From Ralstonia soli (GTDB lineage Bacteria; Pseudomonadota; Gammaproteobacteria; Burkholderiales; Burkholderiaceae), in contig NZ_JAMXHT010000008.1 in NCBI RefSeq assembly GCF_023955655.1, positions 248,001 to 312,000 of the forward strand: DNA of 64,000 nt, in the 5' to 3' direction. Both the position numbers and the translations under genes were made by a program. Each line of letters begins with the position of its first letter. Position 1 is the first letter of the stretch. Shown in pieces: positions 51,461 through 63,017 of the stretch. Below the pieces are notes generated by a model, which had not been told where the DNA came from, did not search any database, and saw nothing but the letters and a program-made list of their open reading frames with translations.

Positions 51461-52354
51461 CTAGTCAGCCACCTTGTCGGTGGGGAACTTGAACGAGTCG
51501 CGCAGCAGGAAGCTCATCGGGATGTCGAGCTTCACGCCGTTGGGCGGAATGGGCTGCAGGAACCACTTCCTGTAGAGCTTCTCGGCGTCACCATCGAGGA
51601 TCGTGCGCGCCATCGCCAGGTCGATCACCTTCTTGAACTCGGCGTCGTCCTTGCCGAGCATGATCGCGTACGGCGCCACCGCCAGATTGCTGCCGACCAC
51701 TGCATAGTCCGCCGGGTTGGGTGAGGTGGCCCGGAAACCGTAAAGCAGCACGTCGTCCATCGCAAAGGCGTCGGCCTTGCCTGCCGCTACCATGCCGAAG
51801 GCTTCGGCGTGGTCCTTGGCCTCGATCACGTTGATCTTCAGCACGCGCGCATCCGCCATCGCGCGGATCTGCCCGCCGTTGGTGCTGCCACGCGTGGACA
51901 CCACCGTCTTGTTGTTGAGATCTTCCCAGCGCTGGATGCCCGAGTTCGTCTTCACCAGCATGCGGCTGCTGGCGATGTAATGCGGGATCGTGAACGCGAC
52001 CTTCTCGCGCCGCTCGCGTGTGTTGTTGGTGGACCCACATTCCACATCCGCGCGGCCCTCGGTGATGGCGGCGATGCGCGTGGCGGGCGTCACGGCCACG
52101 TACTGCACTTTCATGTCGGGCCGCTTGGTCGCCACCTTGATCGCGTCGACCAGATGCGCGCACAGGTCGATCGAATACCCCACCGGCTTGCCGCCATCGA
52201 CGTAGGAAAACGGCACGGAGGTTTCGCGGTAGGCCAGCCGGACGGTGCCGGTGTCGCGGATGCGGTCGAGCACCGGTGTGGGCGATGCGGCCAGCGCCTG
52301 TGCTGCGCACAACGCGAGGCCAGCCGTGAGCATGGCGCGGGTCAGATGCGGCAT
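51461..52354 (-). CDS. Amino acid ABC transporter binding protein (GltI-like)
   Basis: 297 residues with a signal peptide (1-22, ALA-ASP). Binding-protein family 3 features: TGTVRLAYRETSVPFSYVDGGKPVGYSIDLC, GRADVECGSTNNTRERREKVAFT, and AEAFGMVAAGKADAFAMDDVLL. STNNTxER is characteristic of glutamate/aspartate-binding GltI proteins. Start at 52354 after AGAGGGGACTTCACC. No permease genes adjacent, so an orphan. Confidence 0.87.
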   Translation of the reverse strand: MPHLTRAMLTAGLALCAAQALAASPTPVLDRIRDTGTVRLAYRETSVPFSYVDGGKPVGYSIDLCAHLVDAIKVATKRPDMKVQYVAVTPATRIAAITEGRADVECGSTNNTRERREKVAFTIPHYIASSRMLVKTNSGIQRWEDLNNKTVVSTRGSTNGGQIRAMADARVLKINVIEAKDHAEAFGMVAAGKADAFAMDDVLLYGFRATSPNPADYAVVGSNLAVAPYAIMLGKDDAEFKKVIDLAMARTILDGDAEKLYRKWFLQPIPPNGVKLDIPMSFLLRDSFKFPTDKVAD

Positions 52355-52467
52355 GGTGAAGTCCCCTCTTTTCTGCTTGTTCTTGTCGTGCCGGACGCAG
52401 GCGCTCCGGCTGGCGCACGCTACGCCAGGCGCGCTTTCACCGGGCTTTCGAGCGATCCGTGATTTTC

Positions 52468-54129
52468 TTACACGGGCCAGGCGCGCTGCAACACCGCCCC
52501 GAGTTCCTGCGCATGGCCGTCGAGCGTGCCGAACACGCGGCCATGCTGATGGTGGAAGCGGCTGGCGATGAAGCGCTCGGCGTCGTCGGGGTGGGCGTGG
52601 GCCAGCATCAGCGCGGCCTGCGCGGTGAGCGTCAGCCCCTGCGCTATGCGGCGCGCGGAGGTCTCCTGGATGTCGCCCGGCTGGTGCAGCATCGCCTGCA
52701 GCGCGGCCAGTTCCGCGCGCACGGTGCGGTGGCCCCGCGCACGCTCGCCGATGTCGTGCAGCAGGCGCAGCGCGTCGTCGGGCGTGCGGCCGATGGCGCG
52801 CAGCACGTCCAGGCACATCACGTTGCCCGAGCCTTCCCAGATGGAGTTGACGGGCGCCTCGCGGTACAGGCGCGCCATCGGGCCTTCTTCCACGTAGCCG
52901 TTGCCGCCCCAGACTTCCATTGCCTCGCCGGTGGCTTCGATGGTGCGCTTGCAGACCCAGAACTTGGCCGCCGGCGTGACGATGCGCTTCCAGGCGGCGG
53001 TCAGCGGGTCAGCATCGGCCCGCTCGAAGGCGCTGCCCAATTCCATCATCAGCAGGGTCGTGGCTTGCGATTCGAGTGCGAGGTCGGCCAGCACGTTGCG
53101 CATCAGCGGTTGATCGACCAGCAGGCGGCCGAACGCCATGCGATGGCGCGCGTGGTGCAGCGCCTGCATCAGCGCATGCCGCAGGATGGCCGCGCTCCCG
53201 ATCACGCAATCAAGCCGTGTGTGCGTGGCCATCTCGATGATGGTCGGAATGCCGCGCCCTTCCTCGCCGATGAGGATGCCCTCCGCGCCGCGGAACTCCA
53301 CCTCGCTGCTGGCGTTGGAGCGGTTGCCGAGCTTGTCCTTCAGGCGCTGGATCTGGATGGGGTTCTTGCTGCCATCGTCGCGAAAGCGCGGTACGAAAAA
53401 GCACGACAGCGGCCCGTCCTCCGCGCCCATGCGAGCGACCACCAAATGCGCGTCGCACATCGGCGCCGAGAAGAACCACTTGTGTCCGGTGATGGCGTAC
53501 GTGGCGCCGCGTCCCTCGCCGCGCAGGGGCATCGCTACCGTGGTGTTGCTGCGTACGTCCGACCCACCCTGCTTCTCGGTCATGCCCATGCCGATCAGGA
53601 TGGCGGTTTTCTGGCGCCACGGCAGGTCACGCGCATCGTCTTCGCGGGCATACAGACGGGGCCCGAGGTCGGCAAACAACGTGGTCTCTTTCTGCAGCAC
53701 GGGGATGCTGGCGAAGGTCATCGTCGCCGGGCACAGCGTGCCGGATTCGATCTGCGCCTGCATGAAATAACCGGCGGTGCGCGCGGCCCAGGCGCCGGGG
53801 CGTGGTTCGGCAATTGGCAGCGCCTGCAGGCACTGGCTGCGCATCAGGCCGAGCAGCGCGTGCCACGCGGGGTCGAAGCGGATGGCGTCGATGCGCTCGC
53901 CGGTGCGGCTGTGGGTGTGGAGTTCGGGGGGGTACTGGTTGGCCTCTGCAGCCCACCGCAGGGTTTGGGGTGCACCGAGCTGGTCACCGAAGGCACGCAA
54001 CGCATCGGTATGCCAGCCGCCGCCCTGGCGTTCGAGGGCGCTTTGTAGCGTCGTGTCGGACGTGAAGGGATTGAAGCCGGTCAGGTCCGGAACCTGATTG
54101 AAGACGCGGTGCGTGGCCTCGGTGGGCAT
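52468..54129 (-). CDS. aidB: Acyl-CoA dehydrogenase-like adaptive-response protein AidB
   Basis: 553 residues (E. coli AidB 541). HRVFNQVPDLTGFN near the N-terminus, GMGMTEKQGGSDVRSNTT, GHKWFFSAPMCDAHLV, RLKDKLGNRSNASSEVEF, LYREAPVNSIWEGSGNVMCLDVLRA all match AidB closely. A flavoprotein induced by alkylating agents that binds DNA and may protect it. Start at 54129 matches the family N-terminus. Confidence 0.95.
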   Translation of the reverse strand: MPTEATHRVFNQVPDLTGFNPFTSDTTLQSALERQGGGWHTDALRAFGDQLGAPQTLRWAAEANQYPPELHTHSRTGERIDAIRFDPAWHALLGLMRSQCLQALPIAEPRPGAWAARTAGYFMQAQIESGTLCPATMTFASIPVLQKETTLFADLGPRLYAREDDARDLPWRQKTAILIGMGMTEKQGGSDVRSNTTVAMPLRGEGRGATYAITGHKWFFSAPMCDAHLVVARMGAEDGPLSCFFVPRFRDDGSKNPIQIQRLKDKLGNRSNASSEVEFRGAEGILIGEEGRGIPTIIEMATHTRLDCVIGSAAILRHALMQALHHARHRMAFGRLLVDQPLMRNVLADLALESQATTLLMMELGSAFERADADPLTAAWKRIVTPAAKFWVCKRTIEATGEAMEVWGGNGYVEEGPMARLYREAPVNSIWEGSGNVMCLDVLRAIGRTPDDALRLLHDIGERARGHRTVRAELAALQAMLHQPGDIQETSARRIAQGLTLTAQAALMLAHAHPDDAERFIASRFHHQHGRVFGTLDGHAQELGAVLQRAWPV

Positions 54130-54207
54130 TGGGGGTCTCCTGGCGTGTCACGTTTCTTGTGAGCCCATGGTAGACCACCGATGGTTTGCGCGGCTGGAGG
54201 CGAGTTT

Positions 54208-55392
54208 CTATACGGTGCTCGCGGTTTCCGCGTGAGGTGCAACCGTCACCAGCGTCGGCTTCTCCCCCGTCAGCAAGTAATGCATCAACTCCCGCACCGG
54301 CCGGATCGCCTCCCCGAACGGCAGCTTGCCCGCGCCACGGAAAAACAACCCGCGCTCCACATCTCCCCGCAGCGCCTGCGCCAGCTTCAGGTCGATGCAG
54401 AACTGCCCCACCTTCCCAATCCCATCCCGTAGCCCGCACGTCTGCAGGCAATCGAACCCCTGAAGGCAATCGCGTACCTTGGCCTTGGCCTGCAGCGCGC
54501 TTTCGCGTGAAAGGTAACGCGACAACCAAGGCGTCATCACCGCCCGAGCCGGCAACCCCGCCACGCTGACGAACTCGCCGATATCGTCCTGCTCCGCGCC
54601 GGTCAGCACGCGCTTGAAGCGCTCGTGCGCATCGCCCTCTTCCGTCACCGCAAACGCCGTGCCGAGCTGCACCGCCGCTGCGCCCTGGTCGAGCCAATGT
54701 TTTACCTTGGCATGCGAATCAATGCCACCCGCCAGGATGATCGGAATCTGCTCCGCAGCCAGCCCCAGCTTGACGAACAACTCCCGGCATTCGTCCAGCA
54801 CGCGCGCAAACGAGAATCGCTCGTCGCGCAAGTCTTCGATGCGTGCTGCACCGAGATGCCCGCCCGCGTGCGACGGGTGCTCAATCACCACCGCATCCGG
54901 CAAGCGCGCCTTCTTCATCCACCGCTTGAGCACCACCCCCACACCGCGTGAGTCAGAAAGAATCGGGATCAGCGCCACCTTCGGATGCGCCGCCGTCATC
55001 TCCGGCAGATCGAGCGGCAGCCCCGCACCCATGACGATGGCATCGGCGCCGCTCTCGCACGCCTGCCGTACCAGCGCCGGATGCGATTCCACCGCCTTCA
55101 TCACATTCACGGCGATCAGGCCGTTGCCCTGGCTGCTTTCCCGCGCGGCGCGGATCTCGCGGTCCAGCGCGACGAGGTTGGCGGCGTTGATGGCGGCCTT
55201 GTCATGCGATTTCTCGGTGGCCGCCACGAGGTCAGCATGGTGGTGCCGCAAGTCGATGCTGGCGATGGTGCCCACGCCGCCTTCGCGCGCCACGGCACCG
55301 GCCAGCCGGTGCGCCGAAATACCCACGCCCATCCCGCCCTGCACGATGGGCACGAGGCTACGCCCCGCGAGTGTGAACCGACGCTCCAGCAT
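54208..55392 (-). CDS. Nitronate monooxygenase
   Basis: 394 residues, TIM-barrel flavoprotein that oxidises alkyl nitronates. VPIVQGGMGVGIS at the start, IEHPSHAGGHLG (catalytic-type His), IILAGGIDSHAKVKHWLDQGAAAVQLGTAF for FMN binding. C-terminal part has LQGFDCLQTCGLRDG. Start at 55392 follows GGGGAGTTGTC; longer in-frame starts exist without family likeness. Confidence 0.9.
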   Translation of the reverse strand: MLERRFTLAGRSLVPIVQGGMGVGISAHRLAGAVAREGGVGTIASIDLRHHHADLVAATEKSHDKAAINAANLVALDREIRAARESSQGNGLIAVNVMKAVESHPALVRQACESGADAIVMGAGLPLDLPEMTAAHPKVALIPILSDSRGVGVVLKRWMKKARLPDAVVIEHPSHAGGHLGAARIEDLRDERFSFARVLDECRELFVKLGLAAEQIPIILAGGIDSHAKVKHWLDQGAAAVQLGTAFAVTEEGDAHERFKRVLTGAEQDDIGEFVSVAGLPARAVMTPWLSRYLSRESALQAKAKVRDCLQGFDCLQTCGLRDGIGKVGQFCIDLKLAQALRGDVERGLFFRGAGKLPFGEAIRPVRELMHYLLTGEKPTLVTVAPHAETASTV

Positions 55393-55616
55393 GACAACTC
55401 CCCGCGGTATTTGCCGCAATGCAATAGAAAATGGGGAGGAGCGTCGCATAGGTGAAACGCGGCCACGTTGCGCCAGATCAAGGGCGGCCGTGTCCGTGCG
55501 CCCCGATGCACATTGCGCGGGGGTTTGGACTGAAATGACCATCGAACCGTCACCCGAGGGGAATTCTTACTGGCAACGCTGGCAGCCCTGTGCTTAAATT
55601 CAGCCTCGTTGGATGA

Positions 55617-55700
55617 AACAGGGGTGCCGTACGGATGGGCCGTGCGGCTGAGAGAGTCCCTTCGCACCCGATCCGGTTCGTACCGGCGTGGGAAGTTTCA
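55617..55700 (+). ncRNA. TPP riboswitch (THI element)
   Basis: Core blocks are in order: GGGGTGCC (55621-55628), GGCTGAGA (55646-55653), ACCC (55666-55669), GATCCGG, and TACCGGCGTGGGAA (55681-55694). These are the conserved P2-P5 parts of the thiamin pyrophosphate aptamer. It lies about 105 bp before thiC, where it represses the thi genes when TPP is plentiful. Confidence 0.95.
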
Positions 55701-55713
55701 GAACACCGCGTAG

Positions 55714-57702
<1,989 letters not shown>

Positions 57703-57725
57703 GCCATAGCCAACCGGACGGCGCG

Positions 57726-58883
57726 ATGCCAACTTCCACGTCCTTTGACGTAACGATCCTCGGCGGCGGCTTGGCCGGCCGCCTGTGTGCCTGGCAACTC
57801 GCGCAAGCGGGGGTGCCGCCGGCACGCATTGCCGTGGTGGAGCGCGGCGCGCGCGATGGCAGCAGTGCTGCCGCACACGTGGCGGCCGCCATGCTGGCCC
57901 CGCTGGCCGAGGCCGCCGTGGCTGATCGTTTCGTCGTGGACTTGGGGTTGGCAAGCCTGGGGCTGTGGCGCGATTGGCTGCCCAAGCTGCGTACGCCCGT
58001 TTTTTTTCAGGAAGCCGGCACGCTGGTCGTGTGGCATGCGGCCGACCGTGGTGAGGCATCGCTGTTTGCCAACCACGTGCGTGCTGCCGCGCCGGCCGAG
58101 CGTGTCGCCGCAGATTTGCGCGCGGTGGACGCCACCGGCATCGCCGCGCTGGAGCCGCTGCTCGCGCAACGCTTTACGCAGGGGCTGTATCTGGCGGGCG
58201 AAGGCCAGCTCGATAACCGTACCCTGCTCGACGCGCTGGCAACCGAACTCGAAGCGCTCGGCGTGCAGTTGTGCTGGAACACGGAAGTCTCCGATCCGCA
58301 CCCCGATGCATTGGCTGCTGCCGGATTGGGCGCACGTCTCGTGCTCGATTGCCGTGGGCTCGGTGCCAAGCCGCAATGGCCGCGCCTGCGTGGTCTGCGT
58401 GGCGAGGTGGCGCGCATTCATGCGCCCGATGTGTCGCTTACGCGGCCGGTGCGCATGCTGCATCCGCGCTATCCGCTGTACATCGCGCCCAAGCCGGGCA
58501 ACGTGTACGTGATCGGCGCGACGGAAATCGAGTCCGACGATATGTCGCCGGCCAGCGTGCGCTCCACGTTGGAGTTGCTGTCTGCCGCGTACGCCGTGCA
58601 CCCCGCCTTTGGCGAGGCGCGCGTGCTGGAACTGAACACGCAGTGCCGCCCCACCCTGCCCGACCATCGCCCCGCGTTGCGCTGGGATCAGACTGGGAAA
58701 GCGCTGGGCACGCTGTCGGTCAACGGCCTGTACCGGCACGGCTACATGATCGCGCCCGCCGTCACGCAAGCTGCGGTGGCGGCGGCACGTGATCTGCTGG
58801 ACGGCCGTGCCATCGATGCGGACGCCTGCGAATGGCCTGAGCTGTTCGCCGCAAGCGCATCGCCCGAACCTGTTTTGTCATGA
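57726..58883 (+). CDS. thiO: Glycine oxidase-type FAD enzyme ThiO
   Basis: 385 residues. Dinucleotide-binding motif VTILGGGLAGRLCAWQLA at the start; DAO-type fold with LDCRGLGAKPQWPRLRGLRGEVA, YIAPKPGNVYVIGATEIESDD and a C-terminal NGLYRHGYMIAPAV. It makes iminoglycine (dehydroglycine) for the thiazole ring. The stop overlaps the thiS start (ATGA at 58880-58883). Confidence 0.92.
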   Translation: MPTSTSFDVTILGGGLAGRLCAWQLAQAGVPPARIAVVERGARDGSSAAAHVAAAMLAPLAEAAVADRFVVDLGLASLGLWRDWLPKLRTPVFFQEAGTLVVWHAADRGEASLFANHVRAAAPAERVAADLRAVDATGIAALEPLLAQRFTQGLYLAGEGQLDNRTLLDALATELEALGVQLCWNTEVSDPHPDALAAAGLGARLVLDCRGLGAKPQWPRLRGLRGEVARIHAPDVSLTRPVRMLHPRYPLYIAPKPGNVYVIGATEIESDDMSPASVRSTLELLSAAYAVHPAFGEARVLELNTQCRPTLPDHRPALRWDQTGKALGTLSVNGLYRHGYMIAPAVTQAAVAAARDLLDGRAIDADACEWPELFAASASPEPVLS

Positions 58884-59095
58884 CGCTGAACGTCACCCTC
58901 AACGACCTGTCGCTCGCGCTGCCCGCCGGCAGCACGCTGGCTGATGCCATTGGTGCTGCCGCGCCGCAACTGCAGATCGCGCCGCCGTTTGCCGCCTCCG
59001 TGAACGGCGATTTCGTGCCGAAGACGCGCCACGCGCAGCACGCGCTCAAGGCCGGCGACCGTATTGCACTCGTCCAGCCTGTCGTGGGCGGCTAG
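58880..59095 (+). CDS. thiS: Sulfur carrier protein ThiS
   Basis: 71 residues, ubiquitin-like fold, C-terminal VVGG that becomes a thiocarboxylate. FVNG-type ASVNGDFVPK and GDRIALVQPVVGG are typical. Translationally coupled to thiO. Confidence 0.93.
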   Translation: MTLNVTLNDLSLALPAGSTLADAIGAAAPQLQIAPPFAASVNGDFVPKTRHAQHALKAGDRIALVQPVVGG

Positions 59096-59104
59096 GAGTT
59101 CTTG

Positions 59105-59941
59105 ATGACCACTACGAATCTTTCCGCGCTCACCGGCCAAGCCGATTCGCTGCGCCTGTACGACGAGACCTTCGCCTCGCGCCTGCTGCTGGGCACCGCG
59201 CGCTATCCGTCGCCGCAATCGCTGGAAGACGCGGTGCGCGTGTCCAACCCGGCCATGCTGACGGTGGCGCTGCGCCGCCAGAGCGCGGGCTCGCCTGAGG
59301 GCGGCGCCGGCTTCTGGAAGATGCTGCGCGAACTCGGCGTGCCCGTGCTGCCGAACACCGCCGGCTGCTATTCCGCCGACGAGGCGGTCACCCTCGCGCA
59401 GATGTCGCGCGAAGTGTTCGAGACCGACTGGATCAAGCTCGAAGTCATCGGCGACGACTACACGCTGCAGCCCGACACGCTCGCGCTGCCCGCAGCGGCC
59501 GAACGCCTCATCAAAGACGGCTTCAAGGTGCTGCCGTATTGCACCGAAGACCTCGTGCTGTGCCGCCGCCTGCTCGACGTCGGCTGCCAGGCGCTGATGC
59601 CGTGGGCCGCGCCCATCGGCACCGGCCGTGGGCCCACCAACCCGTATGGCTTGCGCCTGTTGCGCGAGCGCCTGCCCAACGTGCCGCTCATTGTCGATGC
59701 GGGCCTGGGTGTGCCCTCGCATGCCACGCAGGTCATGGAGTGGGGCTACGACGCCGTGCTGCTCAACACCGCTGTCGCGCAAGCGGGTGACCCCGTGGCG
59801 ATGGCGCAGGCGTTTGCGATGGCCACGCAGGCCGGTCGCCTGGCGCGCCTGTCCGGTCCGATGCCGGAGCGCGATGTCGCCCAGGCCAGCACGCCGGTGG
59901 TGGGTTTGCCCTTCTGGCATGCGGAAGAGAAGCAAGCATGA
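59105..59941 (+). CDS. thiG: Thiazole synthase ThiG
   Basis: 278 residues, TIM barrel. [34 protein letters not shown], Lys in [11 protein letters not shown], and [14 protein letters not shown] are ThiG hallmarks. Start ATG 59105 after TAGGAGTTCTTG. Its stop overlaps the thiE start. Confidence 0.96.
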   Translation: MTTTNLSALTGQADSLRLYDETFASRLLLGTARYPSPQSLEDAVRVSNPAMLTVALRRQSAGSPEGGAGFWKMLRELGVPVLPNTAGCYSADEAVTLAQMSREVFETDWIKLEVIGDDYTLQPDTLALPAAAERLIKDGFKVLPYCTEDLVLCRRLLDVGCQALMPWAAPIGTGRGPTNPYGLRLLRERLPNVPLIVDAGLGVPSHATQVMEWGYDAVLLNTAVAQAGDPVAMAQAFAMATQAGRLARLSGPMPERDVAQASTPVVGLPFWHAEEKQA

Positions 59942-61092
59942 GCCTGTCCGCCTTGCGTTTTTCCGCCGCGTGGCCCGAAGCGGCTGCCCTTGCGGCACAG
60001 ATCATCGATCGCCATGTCGAAGCCTTCGGCCGCTCGCCGCACGCCTGGAGCGTGACAGACCGCGCCGATGAAGCGACGACCGCCACAACGGTCCTGCTGA
60101 CCACCGACGCTGCGCGAGCCGACCGCGCCCGCACCGCCGGTGCAGCCGTTGTGCTCACGGCAGCGGAAGGCGATCAACGCATCGACACCGTACACGATCG
60201 CCTCGGCACGTACCGCTTCTCGTCGGCTGCCCAAGGCGATGCGCTCGACGCACGCTTCGTCGCCATCTTCGGCGCGGCACTCGCGCTGGCATTCGAGCCG
60301 CGCGATGCGCTGTGCGTGGCCCGTGCGTGGATCGCCGAAGCGAATGCCGATGCGCTGACCTGGCCCACGCGTTTCGACGCCCTGCCGCGCGTGCTCGAAC
60401 CTGCATTGCCGTGCCCGACCGCAGCGGACCTCGCCTTCGCACCGTGCCCGACGCAGCTCGGCCTCTACGCCGTGGTGCCGGATGCCGAATGGGTCGCGCG
60501 CCTGGTCGCCCTCAAGGTGCCGACCGTGCAGTTGCGCTTCAAGTCGGACGATGCGCACGCCGTGGCCGACCAGGTGCGCCGCGCAGAAGCCGCCGCACGC
60601 GGCAGCAGCACGCGCCTCTTCATCAACGACCACTGGCAGATCGCACTCGACGTACACGCACAGGTGGCGGGCAGCGGCCTCTACGGCATCCACCTCGGCC
60701 AGGAAGACATCGACGATGCGGACCTCGAGGCCATTCGCTCCGCTGGCCTGCGTCTGGGCATCAGCACGCACGGCTTTGCCGAGATGCTGCGCGTTGCCCC
60801 GCTGAACCCGAGCTACCTCGCGCTGGGCGCCGTGTTCGCCACGCCCACCAAGACCATGCCGACGGTGCCGCAGGGCCTTGGCCGCTTGTTCGCCTATGCA
60901 GCGGCCATGCGCACACGCGTGCCGGCCCCGCCTTTGGTTGCGATAGGCGGGATCGATCTCGCTGCAATGCCGCGTGTGCTGCAGAGCGGTGTCGGTAGCG
61001 TGGCCGTGGTGCGTGCCATCACCCAGGCGGAGGATGTGCCGGCCGCCGTCGACACGCTGCAAGCGACGTTTGCGGCGCACGTACGCGCCTGA
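59938..61092 (+). CDS. thiE: Thiamin phosphate synthase ThiE with extra N-terminal domain
   Basis: 384 residues, against about 210 for standard ThiE. The C-terminal half (about 175-384) is a clear Thi[49 protein letters not shown]. The N-terminal 170 residues are unlike ThiE; a stretch [19 protein letters not shown] followed by [12 protein letters not shown] resembles the C-terminal helices of ThiD-type (HMP-P) kinases, though no kinase motif is seen. So the N-terminus may be a decayed ThiD domain (inference). Confidence 0.9.
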   Translation: MSLSALRFSAAWPEAAALAAQIIDRHVEAFGRSPHAWSVTDRADEATTATTVLLTTDAARADRARTAGAAVVLTAAEGDQRIDTVHDRLGTYRFSSAAQGDALDARFVAIFGAALALAFEPRDALCVARAWIAEANADALTWPTRFDALPRVLEPALPCPTAADLAFAPCPTQLGLYAVVPDAEWVARLVALKVPTVQLRFKSDDAHAVADQVRRAEAAARGSSTRLFINDHWQIALDVHAQVAGSGLYGIHLGQEDIDDADLEAIRSAGLRLGISTHGFAEMLRVAPLNPSYLALGAVFATPTKTMPTVPQGLGRLFAYAAAMRTRVPAPPLVAIGGIDLAAMPRVLQSGVGSVAVVRAITQAEDVPAAVDTLQATFAAHVRA

Positions 61093-61184
61093 CGCGCAAG
61101 GGCCGTTGCGCTGACCTATCCTGCTTGTGCGCCGCCGTGGCCGATGCTGCGGCGGCTTCCTAAAACACGCTGCAGGAGACAGAC

Positions 61185-61664
61185 ATGGCGGTCCAGCCCA
61201 TCCCCGAGGGTTATCACAGCGTCACCCCATACCTGAGCATCAAAGGCGCCGCACGCGCGATCGATTTCTACAAGCAGGCCTTCGGCGCCACCGAAATCAT
61301 GCGCATGAACGGCCCCAACGGCACCATCGCGCACGCCGAAATCCGCATCGGCAATTCGCCCATCATGCTGGCCGACGAGTTTCCCAACATGGCCTGCGCC
61401 AGCCCCGAGACGCTGCAGAGCACGTCGGTCGGGCTGATGATTTACGTGCCCCACGTCGACACCGTGTTTGCCAACGCCATCAAGGCCGGCGGCACGGAGG
61501 TCCGCCCGGTGGTGGACCAGTTCTACGGCGACCGCTCGGGCACCCTGAAAGACCCGTTCGGCCACGTGTGGACCGTGTCCACGCATGTGGAAGACGTCGC
61601 GCCCGACGAGATGGCCCGGCGCATGGAGAAATGGACGAAGGAGCAGGCCGGCGCGTCGGCGTGA
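61185..61664 (+). CDS. VOC-family (PhnB/glyoxalase-like) protein
   Basis: 159 residues, ATG 61185 after GCAGGAGACAGAC. VTPYLSIKGAARAIDFYKQAFGA and LKDPFGHVWTVSTHVED match the PhnB-like VOC superfamily. Metal-binding His/Glu typical of glyoxalases are partly present. Function unknown. It follows thiE by 92 bp on the same strand. Confidence 0.9.
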   Translation: MAVQPIPEGYHSVTPYLSIKGAARAIDFYKQAFGATEIMRMNGPNGTIAHAEIRIGNSPIMLADEFPNMACASPETLQSTSVGLMIYVPHVDTVFANAIKAGGTEVRPVVDQFYGDRSGTLKDPFGHVWTVSTHVEDVAPDEMARRMEKWTKEQAGASA

Positions 61665-61681
61665 GCCCGTGAGCCGAAACG

Positions 61682-61711
61682 AAAAAGCGCGGATCAACGT
61701 CCGCGCTTTTT
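61682..61711. terminator. Bidirectional intrinsic terminator
   Basis: AAAAAGCGCGGA (61682-61693) and TCCGCGCTTTTT (61700-61711) are exact complements, giving U-tracts on both strands between the VOC gene and the convergent lipoprotein gene. Confidence 0.9.
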
Positions 61712-61730
61712 CTTTGCCCGCGTGTGCCGC

Positions 61731-62090
61731 CTAACGCGGCTGGCAGCTCACCTGCACGTTGTTCACATCGCCGTTGACGGTGCCACTGCCGTTGGCCACC
61801 GTGCAGTTGGCCGATGCAGGCTGCGCGCTGATCGTCACCACATAGCTGCCGCCAAACGGCACCAGCCCACCAAACACAAACGTGCCGTTGGCGGCCAGCG
61901 TGAGCGAATCGCGCCCGTTGTTGAGCAACACGATCGACTGGCCCGCCGGCAGCCCGCTGAGCGTGCCGCCAATCGAGAAGACGCTGCCGATGGGCGAGCC
62001 GATGCTGACGTAGCCGTTGCAGGCAGTCAGCAAGCTGCACAGCATCGCCACGGTAAGACAGCGGACTCGCATGATCGGCAGACGGTGCAT
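61731..62090 (-). CDS. Predicted lipoprotein with Ig-like repeat
   Basis: 119 residues, start 62090 after CCAAGGAGTCGCC. Lipobox LLTAC. Mature part is a small beta-sandwich type (GGTLSGLPAGQSIVLLNNGRDSLTLAANGTFVFGG, SYVVTISAQPASANCTVANGSGTVNGDVNNVQVSC), as in many Burkholderiales IPT-/Ig-like surface lipoproteins. It lies 15 bp after thiD on the same strand. Confidence 0.75.
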   Translation of the reverse strand: MHRLPIMRVRCLTVAMLCSLLTACNGYVSIGSPIGSVFSIGGTLSGLPAGQSIVLLNNGRDSLTLAANGTFVFGGLVPFGGSYVVTISAQPASANCTVANGSGTVNGDVNNVQVSCQPR

Positions 62091-62105
62091 GGCGACTCCT
62101 TGGGT

Positions 62106-63017
62106 TCAATCCTCGTCGACGTCCACTTCCAGCGCGCGCGGTGCGGCCAGCGGGCGCGGTGCAAAGCCGTGGTTGAGCGGGCCGGCCCCGCGCCCGAGCG
62201 CCAGGTGGCGGCCGGCGCCGATGGCGTGCAGCAGAAAATCGAGCGAAGCCTCGATGGCCGCTTCCAGCGTGTCGCCGCGCGCGAGGTGCGCGGCAATCGC
62301 GGCCGACAGCGTGCAGCCGGTGCCGTGCGTGTGCGGCGTGTCGATGTAGGTGTGGGCGTAGACGCGTTCGGTGCCGTCGGCGGTGACGAGCACATCCTGC
62401 AGCACGCCGTCTTCCCCCGCCGTGGCGGCATCGGCCAGATGGCCGCCCTTGAGCAGCACGGCACGCGGGCCCAGCGCGAGCAGGTCGCGCGCGGCGGGCA
62501 GCATGTCGTCAGCCGTGCGCACGGTGCGGCCGAGCAACGCGCTCGCCTCCGGCAGGTTGGGCGTGATGATCAGCGCGCGGGGGAACAGCCACTTCGCCAT
62601 GGCCTGCGCCGTGGCATCGCTGCCGAGCTGCGCGCCGCTGGTGCTGACCATGACCGGGTCGACGACGAGGTTGGCGATGGGGTGGCGGTCCAGCGCGGAG
62701 AGAATGGCCTCCACTACCTGCGGCGTGCCGAGCATGCCGGTCTTGGCGGCATCGACACCGATGTCGCTTGCCACGGCGTCGATCTGCGCGGCAACGATGT
62801 CCGGCGTGAGCGCTTCCACCGCCGTCACGCCCAGCGTGTTCTGCGCGGTGATGGCCGTGATGGCCGACATGCCGTAGCAGCCGAGCGCGGCAAACGTCTT
62901 CAGGTCGGCCTGGATGCCCGCCCCGCCGCCGCTGTCCGAACCGGCGATGGTAAGCACGCGCGGCACGTGCGAGGCAGGGGCGGCAAACGCAGCGAGGGTC
63001 GGGTCGGTGATCGTCAT
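62106..63017 (-). CDS. thiD: Hydroxymethylpyrimidine/phosphomethylpyrimidine kinase ThiD
   Basis: 303 residues. Ribokinase-fold motifs TIAGSDSGGGAGIQADLKTF, VVDPVMVSTSGAQL, TPNLPEASALLG, and DTPHTHGTGCTLSAAIAAHLARG. It supplies HMP-PP for ThiE. It faces the opposite way to the thiCOSGE cluster. A 10-bp palindrome (ATAGCGCTAT, 63060-63069) lies upstream of the start. Confidence 0.95.
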   Translation of the reverse strand: MTITDPTLAAFAAPASHVPRVLTIAGSDSGGGAGIQADLKTFAALGCYGMSAITAITAQNTLGVTAVEALTPDIVAAQIDAVASDIGVDAAKTGMLGTPQVVEAILSALDRHPIANLVVDPVMVSTSGAQLGSDATAQAMAKWLFPRALIITPNLPEASALLGRTVRTADDMLPAARDLLALGPRAVLLKGGHLADAATAGEDGVLQDVLVTADGTERVYAHTYIDTPHTHGTGCTLSAAIAAHLARGDTLEAAIEASLDFLLHAIGAGRHLALGRGAGPLNHGFAPRPLAAPRALEVDVDED

